DNA of 9,553 nt, taken from Alphaproteobacteria bacterium MarineAlpha10_Bin3. GTDB lineage: Bacteria > Pseudomonadota > Alphaproteobacteria > UBA8366 > GCA-2717185. A program made the position numbers and the translations under genes. Under the pieces are notes generated by a model, which saw nothing but the letters and a program-made list of their open reading frames with translations, was not told where the DNA came from and did no database searches. The stretch covers positions 1 to 9,553 of the forward strand of contig PTKA01000028.1 of assembly GCA_002937525.1 (NCBI GenBank), in the 5' to 3' direction. Shown piece after piece: positions 5,583-9,553 of this stretch (position 1 is the stretch's first letter; every line of letters starts with the position of its first letter).

Positions 5583-6986
5583 ATGAGTGTAGCGATGCAT
5601 GGATTCGTCCGCTTGGCCGTGGTTTCGGCGCTGATCCTGTTCGCATTGGCGCCGGCCGCGGCCCAGTCGGTGCCGCAAAGCCGCGAACAGATCACGCTGA
5701 GTTACGCGCCGTTGGTCAAGGCGGTGGCGCCGGCGGTGGTCAATATTTACGCCAAACGCCGGGTGGCCCGGCAACGCGGTAATTTTCTGTTCGACGATCC
5801 GGTCTTCAAGCGGCTGTTCGGCGGTTTCACGCGCCAGCGGGTCGAAAAATCGCTCGGGTCCGGCGTCATCCTGCGGGCCGACGGTTTGATCGTCACCAAC
5901 AATCATGTGATCGACAAGGCCGAGGAAATCCGGGTCGTCCTGTCCGACCGGCGCGAATTCGCGGCGATGATCGTTCTGGCCGACAAGCGTACCGATATCG
6001 CGGTGCTGCGGATCGACACCGTCGGTCTGCAACTCCCGTTTCTGGTGCTTGGCGATTCCGACCGGCTGGAAGTCGGCGATCTGGTCCTGGCCGTCGGCAA
6101 CCCGTTTGGCGTTGGCCAGACGGTGACCAACGGCATCGTTTCCGCGCTGGCGCGCACCTCGATCGGGGTCAGCGATTTTCGGTCGTTCATTCAGACCGAC
6201 GCGGCGATAAATCCGGGCAATTCCGGCGGCGCGCTGGTCGCCATGGACGGCAAGCTGGTCGGCGTCAATACGGCGATATTTTCGCGCAACGGCGGGTCGC
6301 TCGGGATCGGCTTCGCGGTGCCCAGCAACATGGTGCGCCGGATCCTCGCCAGCGCGGTTTCCGGCAAGCCGCTGGTGCGGCCGTGGCTTGGTTTCACCGG
6401 CAAGCCGGTCACGGTGGAAATCGCCAGTTCGCTGGGACTGGAGCGGCCGGTCGGCGTGCTGATCGAAAAGGTCCGGCGCAACGGCCCGGCAAAGCTGGCC
6501 GGGTTGCGGCCTGGCGACGTCGTTGTCGCGGTTGGCCGGTACGATGTCGATGACGTGCAGGCGCTGCGGTTCAGCGTCGCGACCCGGCCGATCGGCGAAG
6601 CGGTCACCTTCAAGGTCATCCGCCGCGCCAAGGTGCTGAAGCTGACCTTCGATCTGGTGGTGCCGCCCGAAGATCCACCGCGCAATCTGACCCTGCTGCA
6701 TGGCCGCAATCCGTTCGCCGGCGCAACGGTGGCCAATCTATCGCCGGCGCTGGGCGCCGAGTTGGGGATCGAAGATGAATTGAGCGGGGTCATGGTGTTG
6801 AAAATCGAACCGGGCTCGACCGCCGCCCGGCTCGGATTCCGGCCGCGCGATATTATCCGCGCCGTAAACGGCGAGCCGATTGCGCGGGTCCGCGATCTCG
6901 ACGCGATTGTATCGCGCCGGCAACGCGACTGGCGCATCATTCTGCGCCGTGGCGGCCGCGACATCGGCTTCGAGGTTTCGGGATGA
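5583..6986 (+). CDS. degQ: Secreted Do/DegQ-type serine endoprotease (HtrA family)
   Basis: This 467-residue protein is an HtrA-family periplasmic protease that degrades or handles misfolded envelope proteins. An N-terminal signal peptide (hydrophobic core about residues 11-22, likely cleavage after AAA at 25-27) sends it through Sec. The trypsin-like domain carries His108 (TNNHVID), Asp138 (RTDIAVL) and Ser214 (GNSGGAL), the intact catalytic triad. Two PDZ domains follow, about 270-360 and 380-465, the second with the GFRPRDIIRAVNG loop. The segment between residues 58 and 90 (loop LA) is short, more like DegQ than DegP. The start is uncertain: ATG 5583 has no Shine-Dalgarno, and ATG 5595 would shorten the signal peptide by four residues. 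It heads an apparent operon with rarA, overlapping it by 4 bases. Family is firm; the exact paralogue name is inferred. Confidence 0.93.
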   Translation: MSVAMHGFVRLAVVSALILFALAPAAAQSVPQSREQITLSYAPLVKAVAPAVVNIYAKRRVARQRGNFLFDDPVFKRLFGGFTRQRVEKSLGSGVILRADGLIVTNNHVIDKAEEIRVVLSDRREFAAMIVLADKRTDIAVLRIDTVGLQLPFLVLGDSDRLEVGDLVLAVGNPFGVGQTVTNGIVSALARTSIGVSDFRSFIQTDAAINPGNSGGALVAMDGKLVGVNTAIFSRNGGSLGIGFAVPSNMVRRILASAVSGKPLVRPWLGFTGKPVTVEIASSLGLERPVGVLIEKVRRNGPAKLAGLRPGDVVVAVGRYDVDDVQALRFSVATRPIGEAVTFKVIRRAKVLKLTFDLVVPPEDPPRNLTLLHGRNPFAGATVANLSPALGAELGIEDELSGVMVLKIEPGSTAARLGFRPRDIIRAVNGEPIARVRDLDAIVSRRQRDWRIILRRGGRDIGFEVSG

Positions 6987-8299
6987 CCGCGGTGCCCGGC
7001 CTGTTCGGGAACGATGCGCCGCGGCCGCTCGCCGACCGGCTGCGGCCAACCGACCTTGCCGCGATTGTCGGGCAAGACCACCTGCTTGGCCCGGACGGCG
7101 CGGTCCGCCGGATGGTGGCGGGCGGGCGGTTGGCGTCGATGATCCTGTGGGGGCCGCCGGGGTCGGGCAAGACGACGATGGCGCGGCTTCTGGCGGCGCA
7201 GACGGATTTGGAATATGAATCGCTTTCGGCCGTGTTTTCCGGTGTTGCCGATCTGCGCAAGGTGTTCGAGCGCGCCCGCGCATTACGCGCCGATGGCCGG
7301 GGCACGCTGTTGTTCGTCGATGAAATTCATCGTTTCAACCGGGCGCAGCAGGATGGGTTCTTGCCCTATGTCGAGGACGGCACGGTGATCCTGGTCGGCG
7401 CCACGACCGAAAACCCCAGCTTCGAGCTGAATGCGGCGTTGCTGTCGCGGGCCCAGGTCTTCGTACTCAAGCGGCTCGACGATGCGGCGCTGGAAATCTT
7501 GCTGGCCCGCGCCGAGTTGGAATACGGGCGCGCGATACCGCTGACCGGCGAGGCCCGTATTGCGCTCAAGGCGATGGCCGATGGCGATGGGCGGTTTTTG
7601 TTCAATCTGGCCGAGGAGCTGTTCGCGCTGGATATCGAACAACCGCTCGATTCGGCCGGGCTGGCCGCCACGGTGCAGCGCCGGGCGCCGATTTACGACA
7701 AGAGCCAGGAAGGCCATTACAATCTTATCAGCGCCCTGCATAAATCGCTGCGCGGTTCGGATTGCGACGCATCTTTGTACTGGTTCGCCCGTATGCTCGA
7801 TGGCGGCGAGGACCCGCGCTATATCGCCCGCCGGCTGTTGCGGTTTTCCTATGAGGATATCGGCCTGGCCGAACCGCAGGCCGCCTTGCAGGCGGTGGCG
7901 GCTTGGGCGACCTATGAACGGCTCGGCTCGCCCGAAGGGGAGCTGGCTTTGGCCCAACTGGTGATCTATCTGGCGACCGCGCCCAAATCGAACGCCGCCT
8001 ACAAGGCCTATGGTCAGGCGCGGCGCGACGCCAAAAAGAACGGCTCGCTGATGCCGCCAAAGCACATCCTGAATGCGCCGACCGCGATGATGAAGGATCA
8101 GGGTTATGGTGCCGGCTATGCCTATGACCATGATGCGCCGGATGCGTTTTCCGGCCAGAATTATTTTCCCGACACCATGGCGCGCAGCACCTATTACCGG
8201 CCGGTCGAGCGCGGCTTCGAGCGCGATTTGCGCAAGCGCCTGGATTATTGGGCCAAGCTTAGGGCCAAGCGGCCCCGCCAGCGCGATGGCGGCGCATGA
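6983..8299 (+). CDS. rarA: Replication-associated recombination protein A (AAA+ ATPase, MgsA/WRNIP1 family)
   Basis: This 438-residue AAA+ ATPase acts at stalled replication forks and single-stranded/double-stranded DNA junctions, related to clamp loaders. A short N-terminal segment has PLADRLRPTDLAAIVGQDHLLG (residues 15-36). Walker A is GPPGSGKTT (57-65). Walker B and its extension are LLFVDEIHRFNRAQQD (109-124). Sensor 1 is GATTENPSFELN (139-150). A lid helix with GDGRFLFNLAEEL follows at 201-213. The C-terminal tetramerisation region includes YDKSQEGHYNLISALHKSLRGSD (238-260), FSYEDIGLAEP and MPPKHILNAPTAMMKDQGYGAGYAYDHD. The ATG overlaps the protease stop by 4 bases; GAGG at 6972-6975 lies 7 bases before it. 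Length and all motifs look normal. Confidence 0.96.
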   Translation: MTAVPGLFGNDAPRPLADRLRPTDLAAIVGQDHLLGPDGAVRRMVAGGRLASMILWGPPGSGKTTMARLLAAQTDLEYESLSAVFSGVADLRKVFERARALRADGRGTLLFVDEIHRFNRAQQDGFLPYVEDGTVILVGATTENPSFELNAALLSRAQVFVLKRLDDAALEILLARAELEYGRAIPLTGEARIALKAMADGDGRFLFNLAEELFALDIEQPLDSAGLAATVQRRAPIYDKSQEGHYNLISALHKSLRGSDCDASLYWFARMLDGGEDPRYIARRLLRFSYEDIGLAEPQAALQAVAAWATYERLGSPEGELALAQLVIYLATAPKSNAAYKAYGQARRDAKKNGSLMPPKHILNAPTAMMKDQGYGAGYAYDHDAPDAFSGQNYFPDTMARSTYYRPVERGFERDLRKRLDYWAKLRAKRPRQRDGGA

Positions 8300-8676
8300 A
8301 GATGATCCTGGCGATTGCCGCCGGCGGGGCGATTGGCGCCGTCGCCCGCTATATCGCGGCGGCCCAGATCGGCCACTGGCTCGGTACCGGGTTTCCGTGG
8401 GGCATCTTGCTGGTCAATATCGTGGGATCGTTCCTGATGGGCGTCCTGGTCGAGGCCATGACTATCGCCTGGTCGCCGCCACCGGAGCTGCGCGCCTTGC
8501 TGACGGTCGGCGTGCTGGGCGCGTTCACGACATTTTCGACCTTCGCCTTGGATGTCGTGAGCGTGTTGGAACGCGGGCAGGTTATGCTGGCGGCGATTTA
8601 TATCGGCGCGTCGGTCGCCCTGGCGGTGCTGGCGTTGTTCGGCGGGATGGTTCTGATGCGCGCGGTGCTGGCATGA
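8296..8676 (+). CDS. crcB: Fluoride ion channel CrcB/FluC
   Basis: This 126-residue inner-membrane protein has four hydrophobic segments (about 3-24, 33-55, 66-90 and 97-122) and belongs to the FluC family, which works as a dual-topology dimer that exports fluoride. Family motifs are GGAIGAVARY (residues 10-19), the WGILLVNIVGSFLMG segment with the conserved Asn41, and GVLGAFTTFSTF (72-83), which supplies the phenylalanines lining the fluoride path and the central sodium-site region. The start ATG 8296 overlaps the rarA stop (ATGA); ATG 8302 is an alternative two codons later, and neither has a clear Shine-Dalgarno. No fluoride riboswitch is possible directly upstream because rarA coding sequence occupies that position. 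rluC follows with another ATGA overlap. Confidence 0.94.
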   Translation: MKMILAIAAGGAIGAVARYIAAAQIGHWLGTGFPWGILLVNIVGSFLMGVLVEAMTIAWSPPPELRALLTVGVLGAFTTFSTFALDVVSVLERGQVMLAAIYIGASVALAVLALFGGMVLMRAVLA

Positions 8677-9553
8677 GCGATGTGGAAATCCGCGAAGTGA
8701 GCGCCGATGAGGCTGCGATCCGGCTCGACCACTGGTTCAAGCGGCATTATCCGGCCCTTGGCTATGGCCGGTTGCAAAAATTGCTGCGCACCGGCCAGGT
8801 GCGGGTCGATGGCGGCCGGGCCAAACCCGGCTTGCGGTTGCAGGCCGGCCAATCGGTCCGGGTGCCGCCGTTGCGCACCCAGCCCAAAGTCAAACGCGCG
8901 GCGCCCAAACCCGGCCCGGCGGATATCGAATTCGCCCAAGGTCTGGTCATTCACCGCGACCGCGATGTTCTGGCCATCAACAAGCCGGCCGGGCTGGCGG
9001 TGCAGGGCGGCACCGGCACCTTCCGGCATCTGGACGCGATGCTCGATGCGCTGACCTTCGATGCGGCGCAACGGCCGCGCCTGGTGCACCGGCTGGACCG
9101 CGATACCAGCGGCGTGATGCTGCTGGCGCGCAACCGGCTGGCGGCGGCCGAACTGGGACGCAGCTTCCGGGGCAAGGATGTGCGCAAGATCTACTGGGCG
9201 CTCACCGCCGGCGTGCCCAGCCTTCGGCGCGGCCGTATCGATTTGGCAATCGGCAAGGCGGGCGGGCGGATCGCGGTCGACGCCCCGGACGCCAAACGCG
9301 CCACGACGCTTTATTCGGTCATAGAGAATTCCGGCAACCGGCTGGCCTGGGTTGCGTTCTGGCCGCGGACCGGACGCACGCACCAGCTTCGCGTCCATGC
9401 GGCGGCGATCGGCACGCCGATCCTGGGCGACGGAAAATATGGCGGCGCGGCGGCGTTTTTGCCGACCGACGCGCTGGCCCGGCAAGTTCACTTGCACGCC
9501 CGTGAGATCACTTTGCCGCATCCTTCGGGCCGGGGCATGTTGCGGGTCACGGC
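8673..9553 (+). CDS. rluC: 23S rRNA pseudouridine synthase, RluC/RluA family, 3' end missing
   Basis: The frame is open from ATG 8673 to the right edge (293 codons), so the C-terminus is cut off. RluA-family enzymes convert uridine to pseudouridine in rRNA; RluC in E. coli modifies 23S rRNA at three sites. An S4-type RNA-binding domain occupies about residues 15-65 (LDHWFKRHYPALGYGRLQKL, then GQVRVDGGRAKPGLRLQAGQ). The catalytic domain has VLAINKPAGLAVQGG (99-113), the signature HRLDRDTSG (139-147) with catalytic Asp142, RTGRTHQLRVHAAAIG (232-247) and GDGKYGG. The ATG overlaps the crcB stop by 4 bases, with no obvious Shine-Dalgarno, suggesting coupled translation. Assignment to RluC rather than RluD or another RluA member rests on the S4 domain layout and the gene context, so the symbol is less certain than the family. 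Confidence 0.93.
   Translation, partial: MSDVEIREVSADEAAIRLDHWFKRHYPALGYGRLQKLLRTGQVRVDGGRAKPGLRLQAGQSVRVPPLRTQPKVKRAAPKPGPADIEFAQGLVIHRDRDVLAINKPAGLAVQGGTGTFRHLDAMLDALTFDAAQRPRLVHRLDRDTSGVMLLARNRLAAAELGRSFRGKDVRKIYWALTAGVPSLRRGRIDLAIGKAGGRIAVDAPDAKRATTLYSVIENSGNRLAWVAFWPRTGRTHQLRVHAAAIGTPILGDGKYGGAAAFLPTDALARQVHLHAREITLPHPSGRGMLRVT

Noticed and set aside
5415..6701. Long open frame on the - strand (about 428 codons) opposite the Do protease
   Set aside because: It runs antisense through the protease catalytic region, has Arg/Asp/His/Gln-rich composition without domains, and crosses the rplQ terminator. It is a compositional shadow.
7283..8131. Open frame on the - strand (about 282 codons) opposite rarA, and another at 8598-9521 opposite crcB/rluC
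   Set aside because: Both mirror strongly conserved genes and show no family motif.
1..9553. CRISPR arrays, tRNA/rRNA genes, insertion sequences, phage or defence modules
   Set aside because: No regularly spaced repeats, no tRNA-like folds, no transposase or integrase motifs, and all coding space is taken by housekeeping genes of uniform composition.

Overview
The window reads as an ordinary, GC-rich alphaproteobacterial chromosome segment, probably Rhodospirillales-like. That placement comes from protein character and gene order, not from a database search. All genes lie on the + strand and coding is almost gap-free. The longest non-coding stretch is 114 bases, so no stretch over 300 bases lacks a gene.

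Region 1 (1-5497) is the end of the spc operon and the whole alpha operon: rpsE (3' end only), rpmD, rplO, secY, adk, rpsM, rpsK, rpoA, rplQ. These encode the 30S/50S proteins uS5, uL30, uL15, uS13, uS11 and bL17, the SecY translocon channel, adenylate kinase and the RNA polymerase alpha subunit. adk sits directly behind secY, and rpsD, rpmJ and infA are absent from the cluster, as is usual in Alphaproteobacteria. A near-consensus sigma70-type promoter lies between adk and rpsM, so the alpha operon can probably be transcribed separately from the spc genes. A strong stem-loop precedes rpoA. A C(UUCG)G-capped hairpin after rplQ closes the block.

Region 2 (5583-9553) is a tightly packed quartet: a secreted Do/DegQ-type serine protease with two PDZ domains, the AAA+ replication-recombination factor RarA, the fluoride channel CrcB/FluC and an RluC-type 23S rRNA pseudouridine synthase (cut off by the window end). 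Each junction is a 4-base ATGA overlap, pointing to one translationally coupled operon. Their jobs are envelope quality control, stalled-fork processing, fluoride export and rRNA modification. They share no pathway. I recall this gene order as common in Alphaproteobacteria.

I found no new defence, mobile or biosynthetic system. The points worth a second look are regulatory: the internal rpsM promoter with an inverted repeat at its predicted start site, the rpoA leader hairpin, a sequence motif shared by the rpsM leader and the post-rplQ region, and the TTGCAA repeat pair with a possibly leaderless protease start. The four-cysteine zinc-type LID of adenylate kinase is also notable.
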